Shown here in pieces: positions 12,670 through 23,885 of a stretch of 64,000 bases of DNA. Each line of letters opens with the position of its first letter. The first letter of the stretch is position 1. The stretch is from Plotosus lineatus (Eukaryota; Chordata; Actinopteri; Siluriformes; Plotosidae). The notes under the pieces were generated by a model, which worked only from the letters and a program-made list of their open reading frames with translations, ran no database searches and was not told the DNA's origin. The stretch covers positions 69,513,501-69,577,500 of the forward strand of contig CM045733.1 of NCBI GenBank assembly GCA_024760905.1, written 5' to 3'. Made by a program: the position numbers and the translations under genes.

Positions 12670-12978
12670 AGGTAGGTCAAGTCTTTTGGGCTTTTTACAC
12701 CTGGGCCTAGTGGTTCATCAGGCTGGTGCTTATCCCGTTTCCATAGCATGATGCAACTAGGAGTTCAACTCCTCCTGGATGGGACGCTAGTCCATCACAG
12801 GTTACCTCCCCAGTATATTTTTACTGGTACCCATTTATACTGCTGGGTGAACAGAGGCACACTTGTGGCTAAGACCTTGCCCAGGGGTCTTAGCACAGTG
12901 GGGGTCTAACTGGGATTTGAACACACAACCTACCGATCATGAGGGCAGCACCCTAACCACTATGCCACTGGCCCCACT
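12670..12978 (-). mobile_element. SINE-C (tRNA-derived), near full length
   Basis: The minus strand begins GGCCAGTGGCATAGTGGTTA, has box B-like GTGTTCAAATCC, then a body with 'cttgggcaaggtctta' and 'tataaatgggtaccagtaa' type blocks, and ends 'aaaaagcccaaaagact'. Other copies lie at 27640-27884, 31131-31440 and 57335-57615. Confidence 0.8.
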
Positions 12979-13761
12979 GATGACATATACATATTATAAC
13001 AATTCATTTATTTGTACCAACAGTTCCAAGAGTAAAAAGTGAGATGAATATTTTAAGGTGTAGAATCCTTTTCGATGGTTCATACTCTTTGATTAGCTCT
13101 GTCTATATGGCCAAGACTTGTAATGTGGCTGTAAAATTCTGGCTTAGAGCTTTTTGCTGTGTCAGCGGCTTTTGCTTTCCAATTAGCCAGCAGCTCGTCT
13201 CTCTGGGGAATCCGCTCACTTGTGCCTGCCAAAGCTCCCATATGAATGCGTGTGTAAACCACGCCTGACATGCTATCTGCTTAATAAGCTCCTCCAATCA
13301 GTCTCTGTCAGCCATCCCACCATCACTAAGGAAGAAACCAGGTAAGACGCACTGCCGAATGCCTGTATCACACTGGGCTATCCCTGAGTGCTACATGCTT
13401 TCTGTGCCGAGAAACACCTTATTTAGGTAATGTAGGTTTATAATTAGTAAGATGAGTCAATCCATGTCTTAATTCAGGAAAAGCACTGGGTGGTGCAGGC
13501 TTCAGTAGGTTTTCAGGACCAATATTGGAAGCCACTGGCACCCAATAAGGCACATCTAATTTCTAAAGCAGTTATGTTGAATGATTTGCTTTGAATGAAT
13601 GTGTAAAATTATTTACTCCAGTGTGCAGCAGCGAGACCATAGATTAATAACCCATTGAATTCCAATGCTGATATGTTCTCTCGACAGATATGAGAAGCAG
13701 CAGCTTATGGTACATGTCTACGCTTTTTGCTTACAGAACAGGAACATAATAAAGTGCAAAA
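12979..13761. other. Unique intron sequence, possible conserved element
   Basis: About 13040-13340 is GC-balanced, repeat-free and unlike the surrounding AT-rich DNA. It has no convincing exon. It is a candidate for a conserved noncoding element only because of this composition. Confidence 0.3.
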
Positions 13762-13763
13762 TA

Positions 13764-14945
13764 CAATACTGATCAAAAGTTTTGGATCACCTTTTTTCTA
13801 CATTTTAACTGAAATGCGCACAATTTAATGCGTACTCAGTGTACTCGGAAATAGAAGCAGATGAAGAAATGTTTAGCACACGTGAGTTCAGGCAAATTTG
13901 AGCTAAGTCCAGAATTAGAGAAAAGTTAAATATTTCGGATGAATACTGGTCTATATCCAAATAGAGGTCCAATTTTGACATACTTCACTATTGCACTGAG
14001 ATATTTCACTGATTTTCTTTTGCAACAGTGGGCCAAATTTCAAAATCCAAAATGGAGGCACGCATTTCAGAAAAAAACATGCCTGAAAAAGAAGTTCTTC
14101 AGTTCATAGAAGTCTTGGAAAACAAGTATTACTTTATATAAGACAACACTGCATCTGAGTGTTAGTATTTAACTGAGCGTTATTTATTAATTTCTATAGT
14201 ATTGCTACATTTCCTGGATATTTGGACTTATAACACTTTTGCATTGGAAAATTACATTTCAATCAGGGTTTGTTACAGTTCAAGTCCAAAATATCAAATT
14301 TTGCCAAAAATTCCAAAGTACCAGCAATTTAAGCTGAAAGAAAGTAAGAGAATTATTCGGTGGGACTGAAAGCATTTAAATATGAATCATACCAATTTTG
14401 AGAATTCAGGACAGTATTGGCCTGGTGGTAAAGAGCGCTGGACTGCTGATCCTAAGGTTGGGGGTTCGAATCCCACTCTCCTTAAGGTTGTCACTGTCCC
14501 TCCCCAGTGCAGCTAACTGGGTTATCAAAGGCCGGCCATGTCTCTCACTGTCTATAGTGAGATGTAAAAGAACCATTGCTGACTTTTGTCAAGAGAAGCT
14601 GCATAGCCGTCAGCGTGTCTCTGCCCCTTGTTAAAGGGTTGTGTCAGGAGGGGCATCTGACATAAAAACCTATGCCAAATAAAACATGTGAATCAGATGA
14701 TTTGCAGTGGTGACCCCAAAAAAGGGAAAAAGCCGAAACGAAAAGAAGACAATGTCTGAAAATTCACAAAAATGAACTTAGACCACTGCTAATCTTACGG
14801 GCTCAATTACTCTGAAATTATGACACATTAAAGTCTCCACCTTTGCAGGTATTCCAGCAGAACACATTTGCGGTGCCTTTCCGTTTAATGTTCTGTTTGC
14901 TTGATCCCAAACCAGCTCCATGGAGTGCAAGTCTGGAGACTGTGC
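13764..14945 (-). pseudogene. Decayed Tc1-like transposon remnant
   Basis: One end is marked by ATACTGATCAAAAGTTTTGG, a typical Tc1-family terminus. At about 14870-14945 the minus strand reads SPDLHSMELVWDQ, which resembles the Tc1 transposase motif around the third catalytic residue (SPDLNPIE..W). The rest of the transposase is not recognisable. A SINE-A copy (14413-14750) is inserted between these parts. Confidence 0.55.
14413..14750 (+). mobile_element. SINE-A with LINE-matching tail
   Basis: The head reads GGCCTGGTGGTAAAGAGCGC with box B-like GGGGGTTCGAATCCC, followed by the SINE-A body. Instead of the L2-like tail it continues 'gtgtcaggaggggcatctga' and ends 'ccgaaacgaaaagaag', matching the 3' end of the LINE at about 36480-36540. 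Confidence 0.85.
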
Positions 14946-15240
14946 TGCCCTTCCCTGTGCTCATGGCTATGCCAATGTGTGTGTGATGTAAGCCGATACC
15001 TATAACCATATGCACACAACTAGAAGTTGACCTTGCATTGTGCAGAGTTTTTGAGAAAAAAAAAAAATACAAACTTAACGTTACAGTTGCAAAGGTTTTC
15101 ACCCCCCAAACCGAGACAATGTGCTTTTATGTTACACATTTAAAAATGGAATTTTAAATGAAAATCCTTGTAAGTGAAAATGGAATTAAAAGTTTTGCTG
15201 TTCTGCCCAGTCTTCTGACATTTGCCATAATAACAACACC

Positions 15241-15543
15241 ATGACTCACTCATCTCATTCAATTGCTGAACTGTTTAATCCTCCTAGGGTCACGGCAAGG
15301 TGGGGCGAAGGCGGATATGCCGTGAACAGCTTGCCAGACCATCGCCAGGCTATTACACCCACACACAACCATTCACACTCACACTCACACTCACAACTAA
15401 AGGCAAATTTGGACCAGCCTATTGTGCATGTCTTTGGAATGTGGGAGTTAATTGGTGTTCCCAGAGGAACGCTATTGCCGAGCCTTTGTACTCAAACTCG
15501 AGACCTTCTTGCTATGAGGTGGATGTGCTAACCACTACAACAC
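15241..15543 (-). mobile_element. SINE-B with L2-like tail
   Basis: Minus-strand head is tRNA-like (TAGTGGTTAGCACATCCACC), followed by a shortened body and the 'ggattaaacagttc' type tail. It contains a short (ACTCAC)n run. Confidence 0.75.
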
Positions 15544-16320
15544 ATAGTAAAAACAGCTAGGGTAAAATAAGTCAGGGAACTGAGGTTAAAAATTGCTCAG
15601 GAAAAGTACACAGGGATAAGGAGGGAGGTACGAAGGCAAATGATAAGTTTGCTTCTTGTATTAAATACTTATAGTAAAGAATATTTAGACCACATTCTGG
15701 AAGTGTGATAGCAACTTTGTGGATGTGATATTTTACTATTAATATATTCTTGTCTACTGTTAGACCATTTTAAATGAATTGTAGTACTGTACTTAAATAT
15801 TTCAAATCCAACACATTGATGCCTCTATTGTTATACCTTGTGTATTGCTTTGAGTGGGTGCGTACCATATATTTTCATATTTGCACCGCGTTAATATGGG
15901 TGTGTTGTTGAATGGATTGGACCATTCAGGGAGCTTGCTGAAGTACTGCAAAATGAAAATGGGCAGTGCTATTTTCAAACTTATTTGTGCATTACCACCT
16001 ACAGTGACAAAATGGTGCAGAGACTTTAAGTGCAGCCTTACAACCCAGTTTCATGGATGTTCATTCTTTATGTCCACCACTTCAGCATAAATGGGCTACT
16101 TTCCCCAAATACCAACTAAATCTCCTGAAGTGAATTGAGTTATCAGGAACAGTACTTGTAATCAACTCTGTGGCTGTGGGTTCACACACAGATCTTTTAT
16201 GAAGTATTGTTATTGGCAAGAGTGTCATGGATGAGATTCTGAGGGCAGAAAAATTGTATGCGGTCTTAAATGGCAAGGTACATATATAAATGACATTAAA
16301 ATTAATTTAGCCCTAAACAG
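15544..16320. other. Intron sequence, nothing recognised
   Basis: No repeat, exon or RNA gene is recognised. Confidence 0.45.
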
Positions 16321-17298
16321 GAATCATCATCATCATCATCATCTTCCGCATCTTCCGGGGTCGGTTTGTGGGGGCAGTAACCTAAGCAAAAAGGCCCAGC
16401 CATCCCTCTCTCTAGCCACTTCCTCCAGCTATTCCGGGGGGGGGGGGGGCACCGAGGTGTTCTCAGACAAGCCGAGAAACATAGTCCCTCCAGCGTGTTC
16501 TAGATTAACCCCAGGGTCTCTCCCGGTTGGACATGTCCGAAACACAACACCAGGGAGTCGTTACGGAGGCATTCTGACCAGATGCCTGAGTCACCTCAAC
16601 TGGCCCCTCTCAATGCGGAGGAGCAGCGGATCTACTCCGAGCTCTCCCCGGATGGTAGAGCTTCTCACCTTATCTCCAAGGGAGAACCCCGCCACCCGGC
16701 AAAGGAAGCTCATTTCAGCCGCTTGTATCTGCGACCTTGTTCTTCCAGTCACTACCCAAAGCTTGTGACCATAAGTGAGGGTTGGAACGTAGATCGACTG
16801 GTACATTGAGAGCTTCGCCTTGCGGCTCAGCTCCTTCTTCATCACGACAGACCGGTACAGGCTCCGTTTAGCAGCAGAGGCTGCAGCGATCCGTCTGTCG
16901 ATCTCTCGATCCATCCTTCCCTCACTCGTGAACAACACCCCAAGATACTTCACTTGGGACAGGACCTCATTCCCGACCTGGAGGGTGCATTCTACCCTTA
17001 TCTGACTGAGACCGTTGCCTCAGACTTAGAGGTGCTGATTCTCATCGCGGCCGCTTCGCACTTGACTGCGAATCGCTCCAATGAGAGCTGAGGTCCCAGC
17101 TTGATGAAGCCAAAAGGGCAACATCATGAGCAAAAAGCAGAGACGAGATCCAATGGCCACCAAACCAGAACCCCTCAACACCTCGGCTGCGCCTAGAAAT
17201 TCTTTCCATAAAAATTATGAACAGAATCGGTGACGAAGGACAGCCTTGGTGGACTCCAACCCTCACCGGAAACGAATTCGACCTGTTGTTACCAATAC
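16321..17298 (-). pseudogene. LINE reverse transcriptase fragment (3' part)
   Basis: On the minus strand, 17042-17266 carries RT-like sequence (GVHQGCPSSPILF; the FADD box reads FAHD). Frame 16591-16953 carries the region downstream of the RT palm (KYLGVLFTSEGRMDREIDRR, KAKLSMYQSIYVPTLTYGH). The frames are shifted relative to each other, so it is dead. The 3' end carries a (GAT)n tail at 16321-16342, typical of non-LTR retrotransposons. The LINE is 5' truncated and resumes briefly after the LTR that interrupts it. Clade not assigned. Confidence 0.8.
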
Positions 17299-17659
17299 TG
17301 TCGTGGTGGGAGTGTTTGCGTAGGACCCAAGGATGCAGGAGACCGAAGGAAGGTTCAACGATTTATTAAACGTTCAGAACTGGAAATCGCTAGAAAACGC
17401 AGAATGGCAGGAACTGGTCGTGCACGAAGCGCGGGCCAGGGATCAGAGAGAACGTCGAGGAACAGAGTCACTGGAATCAATCTTCTGACAGCGGAGGGAA
17501 GCATGCCGCTCCCATTTATAGCTGGCTGCTGCTGATCGCTGATTAGGACCAGGTGTGCTCCGCTCCGAAACTCCTCTACCGGCGACCGCCACGCCCCTCG
17601 CCCGCACCTGCAATGAACTGAGGAAAGGTTAGTGTCTTCAGCCAGCACAGACCATGACA
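17299..17659. mobile_element. Solo LTR with 5-bp target duplication
   Basis: The 361-bp unit begins TGTCGTGG and ends CCATGACA, so it has the TG...CA LTR termini within a short inverted repeat, and the perfect duplication AATAC flanks it at 17294-17298 and 17660-17664. It contains no internal coding region, so it is read as a solo LTR left by LTR-LTR recombination. It sits inside the LINE above. A Gypsy-type source is likely but not proven. Confidence 0.8.
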
Positions 17660-17692
17660 AATACGGACCAAACTCTGGCCTGTAGCAATGGG
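17660..17692 (-). mobile_element. Continuation of the interrupted LINE
   Basis: Sequence after the LTR duplication (ACGGACCAAACTCTGGCCTG) continues the LINE that stops at 17298; the LINE is 5' truncated about here. Confidence 0.55.
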
Positions 17693-18273
17693 ATTATAGA
17701 AGTTAATTGTTTATTTACACAGTTAGAAGCAATAGCAGTGTTATTATAATACTACAATTGGATCATATTTTGTTATCATGTTTACCCAGTTAAAATTAAT
17801 CATTCTCAGTGCATCCTAAGAAATACTTTGGGAACCTTTTGCAATAATTTGTACTTTCTGTCACAACCTTTTTAGGTCCTAGCAAAATATGTGATTGGCC
17901 ATTGGGTTTCAAATTCATTTACAAACATTGTTCTTTCTTTTGTCTGATCATGCTTCCAACCATCTAACCCAGCCACTGGGTGTGGGGCCATAAGATCAAT
18001 TTTTGGTTCACGATCTTTAGGAAACTTGGTGGATTTGTGATGATTACGCTGATTGTGTGGAAATTTTTGACAGTCAACAATTTTGCTGTGATTATTATTT
18101 GCATGTTGATTTGATGGCAGTTGATAGAATGTGAAATGATAGAATGTGAGAATTGCAGTAAAGCTTAACAGACCTTAATAGACCTTGACGCACTTTTATA
18201 GGGGATCTTGATGAACTTGGAAACACAATTCCTTCAAGTATCATTTCTTGGATCATGTTCTCCTTGTGCTTGC
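17693..18273. other. Intron sequence, nothing recognised
   Basis: AT-rich; no feature recognised. Confidence 0.45.
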
Positions 18274-18372
18274 AAACTCCACACAGAAACATACTTGCTG
18301 AGTCTAGGACTCAAACCCAGGAGCTTCTCACTGTGAGGCAGACATGTTCACCACTGTGCCACTGTGCTACAC
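18274..18372 (-). mobile_element. SINE-B head fragment
   Basis: Only the tRNA-like head and the 'cacacagaaac' block are left on the minus strand (GAGGCAGACATG, GACTCAAACCCA on the plus strand). Confidence 0.65.
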
Positions 18373-18631
18373 CTCTCTGACTTTATGTTTTTGGCATATA
18401 TTACAACAGGTTAATTCCAGGTCAGAGCTTTTCTATGACATGATTTGATGATAAAATTCTTTTGTATTAAAAGCATCTATTAAAAAAGTTACTGGCACCA
18501 ATATTGCCATTTACATTACATTATAAACTCAGAGAGTGAGATAATCAATGCTAAGTACATGTAAAGCCTGAAATATTTCTGGGTTATCTTATATTGCATC
18601 AGTCAAAAACTATACATCCACAAATTGTGAT

Positions 18632-18776
18632 CTCTCTCTCTCTCGCTCTCTCTCTCGCTCTGTCTCTCTCTCTCTCCCTCCCCACGTATGTCTGTCTTTT
18701 TCTCAATAGTGGTTTCCATGGTGACAGCTGTGCGCTGCAGATATTCTACTCTGAGTGAAAGAGGTGTTTCTAGAGC

Positions 18777-18815
<39 letters not shown>
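18632..18815. repeat. Two (TC)n tracts
   Basis: Interrupted TC at 18632-18680 and pure TC at 18781-18815, separated by about 100 bp of ordinary sequence. Confidence 0.9.
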
Positions 18816-18820
<5 letters not shown>

Positions 18821-19255
18821 AAACACACATTCTCACATAAACTCATTCACACCATACATTTACAGAAATATATGCACTGCTGTGAACACAGATGTTCATA
18901 ATGACATAATGCACCTGTTGTCAATATCTTTGGTCATTTTTCTGTTAAACACACAGATATACGGTATACGTTCTCTATCGGGTCCAATTCTGTCGTGTCA
19001 TTTGTACCAATGGAAGGCAGTATTTTTCCAGACTCTATTCCTGCATGTTAATTACCTATTAAAGCAGTTAAATAAGGCAGGAATAGATAGGTGAAGATAG
19101 AATAGAGAGAAAGATTTTGTTGATGCCAATGTGAAGATGAGAGAACAAATGAAAGGGTGAGGTGTGTACTTGTGTGTAAGAAGGTGCGAAATTAGTATGT
19201 GAATATAAAACTCAAATGGAATGTGCATATATTTATGTATAAACTGTGTGTCTCT

Positions 19256-19414
19256 GTGTATGTGTGTGTGTGTGTGTGTGTTTGAGAGAGAGAGAAAGCG
19301 GGAGAGAGAGAGAGAGAAAGCAAGCGAGAGAGAGAAACAGACAGTAAGAGAGAGACAGAGAGAGAGAAACAGAAAGAGGAGGGAGAAAATGAGAGAGAAA
19401 TTGTCAGAGAGGGA

Positions 19415-19450
<36 letters not shown>

Positions 19451-19660
19451 AAATCAGCTGACCTTGAGAAAGAAGCACTGTATGGAAGGTTTAGACAACT
19501 TTGTGTGTGCGTGCGCGTTTATGTGTGTGTGTGTGTGTGTGTTTGTGTGTGTGTGTTTGTGTGTGTGTGTTTGTGTTTGTGTGTGTGTGTGTGTGTGTGT
19601 TTGTGTGTGTGTATGCAGGACTATGCAGTGTAGATCAAGACTTGCAGCATCTCTCGGCAT

Positions 19661-19707
<47 letters not shown>
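19256..19707. repeat. Compound microsatellite: GT, GA, GT, CT, CA
   Basis: Blocks in order: GT (19256-19281), GA with interruptions (19285-19448), GT with interruptions (19502-19612), CT (about 19662-19680) and CA (19681-19707). GT/CA and GA/CT blocks are mutually complementary, so a single strand could fold. The long frames here are low-complexity artefacts. Confidence 0.95.
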
Positions 19708-19711
<4 letters not shown>

Positions 19712-19864
19712 AACTTCTTTTTATGGTGATCATATCTACCAGAATGTTCAATAAATTTAAACAAATGCATAAATACACAAAGTAAAATTCTGTCTTAATG
19801 ACTAATTATGAATTTGTTCACGAGCACATTTTTTCCACCCATTAAGATTTTTTGTATTTAAATA

Positions 19865-19866
19865 CT

Positions 19867-19913
<47 letters not shown>

Positions 19914-20342
19914 ATGTATATATATATATATATATAGGCGTAGGCCTCCGTCAGTCCCGAAGGACTATGGCTGCGCTCTGGCCAGTATCCCGACTGGTGA
20001 TACTCCTCAGTGCGCAGAGCCCGGGTAGGGAGTAATGAGGGACAGGCTGTTACCCAAGCAGCAAGTCCCCCCCTGTCTCGGCGCCACCGGAAGGATCCAA
20101 TGGAAGGGCAAATGCCGATACGACTGGGTTCCAGTGCCGCTGCAGGAGAGAAACTACGGTCAATTTAGAACGGCCAATTAACCTACAGTGCACGTCTTTG
20201 GATTGCGGGGGGAAACCGGAGCACCCGGAGGAAACCCGCACAAGCACGGGGAGAACATGCAAACTCCACACAGAAACGCCCAGGCCGGGAATCGAACCCG
20301 GGCCTTCTTGCTGTGAGGCGGACGTGCTAACCACTACGCCAC

Positions 20343-20378
<36 letters not shown>
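19865..20378. repeat. (TA)n tract split by a SINE
   Basis: TA repeats lie on both sides (about 19872-19935 and 20347-20378) of one SINE-B insertion. Confidence 0.9.
19936..20346 (-). mobile_element. SINE-B with a third tail type, young copy
   Basis: Minus strand: CACGGTGGCGTAGTGGTTAG head, box B GGTTCGATTCC, and a well-preserved body with 'gtttgcatgttctccccgtg'. The tail is different from the L2-like one (plus-strand sequence GGCGTAGGCCTCCGTCAGTC to about 20140). Low divergence from the family pattern suggests a recent insertion. Confidence 0.85.
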
Positions 20379-20382
<4 letters not shown>

Positions 20383-21254
20383 TCATGTAATCTGACTAAC
20401 AATTCTCATTCACACTATTTCTAGTTGTTATATACAAAAAAACCAGTATGCGGATCATTTAAATTAAAAACTTTACTCAAATATCTTTGATGCACTAATG
20501 TTTGCACATTTATTATAAAATCCACAAATACTGTGGTGATATATCCTTCATAGCAGCACTTCATATTAGTAGAGGCATCTCTGTGATAGAATACTGATAG
20601 TATAATAATATACTGTATTACTGTATACGTAATATTTATTGAACTGAAATCGACGGTGAGGGTCTACAGGAAACCCCCCCAAAAGCTTTGCATTTGAGCA
20701 AAAAGTTTGACTGTGAATAAAGCTACAAATCATTTGGTTTTTTTTCAGAAAGCGGTTCTAAACCTTTAACAACGCCAACCACAAAAGCACATAAACCTTA
20801 ATCAACCCGCCCATTAAACATACAGTATATAATGAACACTGGTAATCAGGAGAGAAAAGGCAGACACAGTTGGAAATACAGCTTTACAAAGACCTTACGC
20901 TGATTAGGGAAGTATCTGTTTAATCAGCTTTTCACAAAACTCATATTTTCAAAGGATGCATGAATATCATTCCACTTAAATCTGCATTGGCAGAAACTAT
21001 GTAAAATCTCACAGGTTTTTACAATTTTTGGTTATGGATGTAAAATCGCACTGCAAATCAGTCATTGACATCCAGTCTTTGAATTTTTGCATTTGATCAA
21101 TACTGTAACCATAAAACTCTTAAAAAAAAACCCCAACCAAGCAAAAGAAAAAACCCCCAAAATACTTCTACATGAATATGAATACCAGTAACATTATTAT
21201 AGGATGGCATGCATTGCTCTGGGTGCCCCAGTCCCCCCATAGTCCCCCCCCCAT
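20379..21254. other. Intron sequence, nothing recognised
   Basis: No exon or transposon end seen. A short poly-C/poly-A block is present near 21121-21160. Confidence 0.45.
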
Positions 21255-21440
21255 AGTCCAAAGAAATTGCCATTGCCATGAGCGTGAATATGAATGGTTG
21301 TGTGTGAATAGGTGTGTGTTAGCTGTACGATGGACTGGCGAGCTGTTCAGTGTGTTCCCTGCTTTTTCCCAGAGGGGGCTGCAGCCTCCCTGTGTAGGAT
21401 TAAGCATTTTTGGCAAATGGATGGGATTAATGGATGAGAT
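21255..21440 (+). mobile_element. SINE-B tail fragment
   Basis: Plus-strand sequence contains GGACTGGCGAGCTGTTCAGT, CAGCCTCCCTGTGTAGGATT and a 'aatggatgggattaatgga' end, that is, the last part of the body plus the L2-like tail. The head is missing. Confidence 0.65.
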
Positions 21441-21778
21441 ACAGGATTATCTCTTGAAAATAAAATGTAATTGGCCACAATGTCTTTTGTAAACCATTTG
21501 CTTACTCTTGTATGCATTTATCACTGTCATCTGCACCTATGGTGTGAAAATATTGCCATTTTGAGGTAAATGAGCACACAGAACACCTGATCTCACACTT
21601 TTCCACTTTCTATGAATTGTTTTTTCACTCCCAAGTTATAATGTATGCACCAGATTATTCCTTCAGCCACTTCCCTTGTTATTGTTAACTGACGTACAGA
21701 TACAAGATACAATATAAGTGAGTTGGGACACTCAAGCTGTGAGCTGGGGTGGTTTCCCCAGGAAATTTTGGTAACCAA

Positions 21779-22122
21779 TGATAGTGGATGGCCTGGTACC
21801 TTCCGAGTTGTAGTACGACTCTTGGCGACCTGCCATGAAGGATAACGCCTTGATTATCATCTTCATGGAGGTTTTCTTGGCAAGAATAGTGCAGTGGCTT
21901 GCTATTGCCTTGTGCACGATGCGAACCTACAGGCAATTTAGAACAGCCAGTTAGCCTACTGTGCATGTTTTTGAACCGTGGGAGGAAACTGGAGTACTCA
22001 GAGGAAACCCACGCAAGCACGGGGAGAACATGCAAACGCCGCACAGAAACGCCCAGGCCAGGAATCAAACCCAGGCCTTCGTGCTATGAGGCGGATGTCC
22101 TAACCACTACGCCACCGTGCCG
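21779..22122 (-). mobile_element. SINE-B with a fourth tail type
   Basis: Minus-strand head and body are family B (GGCACGGTGGCGTAGTGGTT; 'gtttgcatgttctccccgtg'). The tail, on the plus strand, is ACTCTTGGCGACCTGCCATG through TGGAGGTTTTCTTGGCAAG. This differs from the tails at 19936 and 23405, so one SINE body carries several unrelated 3' ends. Confidence 0.8.
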
Positions 22123-22723
22123 CCAATGATAATTGATGATGGAAGCTAAAATCCATAGTATACTCACTAATGAATAGACCCCTTGAAAAAACATTATCCT
22201 TACTGAATAATGTTTGAATCAAACTTGCTTGATTTGATTTGATTTAAACATGTTTTATTCATTTAAGAAAAGGTTTGGGCACAAATTGTCAAACTTAATA
22301 AAGCCCTCTCCAGAAATGAATTGTACCATACGCTATCATCACCATGCTTTAAAACTGAAACATAAACCACAGAAACCTCATTTTAGTTTGCTTTTCTTGT
22401 GTCAACACACAGTACAGGGATGCCAAACAACCTCTGTCCCAAAAAAGGTGACTCAAAAAAAATCCTCCAACATTTCAAAGGTAAATTAATATGTTTAAAG
22501 ATTATCAAATTATTATTCATGCATGCAGATAATGAACAAACTATTCATTGAATGAACTGTATTTAAAGAAGTTTCATGTGTGCACACGATACTCTGGTTA
22601 TCTTTAATTTTTTTTTGTTTGTTTGTTTTTAATTTATCTTTGAAATGTGTGAGTTTTTTTGCAGTTACACACTGTTTTTAATAAATAGTTGCATAAGCTT
22701 AAAGACATACTTAAAGCATCAAT
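22123..22723. other. AT-rich intron sequence, nothing recognised
   Basis: No feature recognised. Confidence 0.45.
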
Positions 22724-22838
22724 GGCAGTGGTGGCTTAGTGCCTATGGTGATGGGTTAGTGATCTAAAAGTCAGCAGTTCAATTCCTGCCATCACCACTG
22801 TTGGGCCCTTGAATGAGGCTCTTAATGGTCAGTTGGGC
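22724..22838 (+). mobile_element. SINE-E fragment
   Basis: Contains GCAGTGGTGGCTTAGTGCCT, box B-like CAGTTCAATTCC and TGGGCCCTTGAATGAGGCTC. It matches 49207-49365 and is truncated where SINE-D begins. Confidence 0.7.
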
Positions 22839-23044
22839 AGCTGTAGCCTAATGGTTAGAGAAGCGGTTTTGGGACCAAAAGGTCACGGTTCGATTCTGGA
22901 ACAAGCAAGAAAAATGTGTGGCAGCGGGGGAGTGAGCAGCTTCCTGTGCGCCACATAGATGGCTGAAGCACCCGTGACCAAGGCACCTAACCCCTAACTG
23001 CACTCTGGGTGACCCCAATGTGTATGTGACAGCCCACTGCTCCA

Positions 23045-23076
<32 letters not shown>

Positions 23077-23165
23077 CGTATCCTGTTTACAAGTGTGTGT
23101 GCTCACTTTGGGTGGGCTAAATGCAGAGAAAAGGATTTCCTTTATGGGATTAATACAGGATAACA
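22839..23165 (+). mobile_element. SINE-D (tRNA-derived) with internal (GT)n
   Basis: Begins GCTGTAGCCTAATGGTTAGA with box B-like ACGGTTCGATTCTGG, continues GCAGCGGGGGAGTGAGCAGC, and ends after TTGGGTGGGCTAAATGCAGA. A (GT)n run at 23045-23072 lies within its body. It abuts the SINE-E fragment head to tail, so the two look like a tandem SINE pair. Confidence 0.75.
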
Positions 23166-23404
23166 AAATCAAATGAATAAAAAAAAAATTATACAAAGGT
23201 AATTGTAAGTGGCTCTGGAATGTTGTAAATGACACACTGTGATGGAGCACGTTTTATGTACATTTCCATGAGGCATAGCATTAAAATCTGATTCAAAAAG
23301 ACGCTGTGAACTAATCCCTGCATAGCTCTTTTCATTGGATGTGGAGCTTCCCCTGTAATGGTTAAAATGTACATAAAAAATATAGTTTCAGTTTAATCAT
23401 TTAT

Positions 23405-23729
23405 TTTGTGAACCTCTTAATCCTAATTAGAGTCCCGAGGAGGCTGGCGCCCATCTCAGCCAACTCTGGGCAAGGGCAGGGTACATCCCGGACAGCTCAC
23501 AAGGCCATCACAGAGCCAACACTCACACAACCATTTATACACTCAAATCTAGGGTTTGCTTGGAACAGCCAATTAACCTATTCTGCATGTTTTTTTGACT
23601 GTGGGAGGATAACGAAGTACCCGGAGGAAACACAAACACGCAAACATGGGGAGAACATGCCAACTCCACACAGAAACGCTCGAGCTGGGAATCAAACCCA
23701 GGACCTTCTTGCTGTGAGACGGACATGTT
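23405..23729 (-). mobile_element. SINE-B with L2-like tail
   Basis: Plus-strand tail start CTTAATCCTAATTAGAGTCC and the family B body run to CTTCTTGCTGTGAGACGGAC. The outer 20 bp of the head are replaced by (TA)n(CA)n. Confidence 0.8.
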
Positions 23730-23750
23730 TTATATATATATACACACACA

Positions 23751-23885
23751 CAGTGGGCCCTCGATATTCGCGGGGGTTCGGTTCCGGCCTCTCTCGCGAA
23801 CGAAGATAATCCGCAAGTTCTGCACCCGGAAGTAAAATCCCATGTATCATATTACATGTGCGAATGAGCAACCGGAAGTAAAATA
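23751..23885. mobile_element. Tigger-like element fragment (family T2)
   Basis: Starts CAGTGGGCCCTCGATATTCG after CA repeats and runs 135 bp before another element interrupts it. Only the left terminus is seen. I find no matching right end. Confidence 0.6.

Noticed and set aside
14818..15102. Minus-strand frame of 94 codons as a gene
   Set aside because: Part of it overlaps a decayed Tc1 transposase motif in another frame; the frame itself is not coding.
19221..19754. Long frame of 177 codons
   Set aside because: It is the translation of a GT/GA/CA microsatellite and has no real protein composition.
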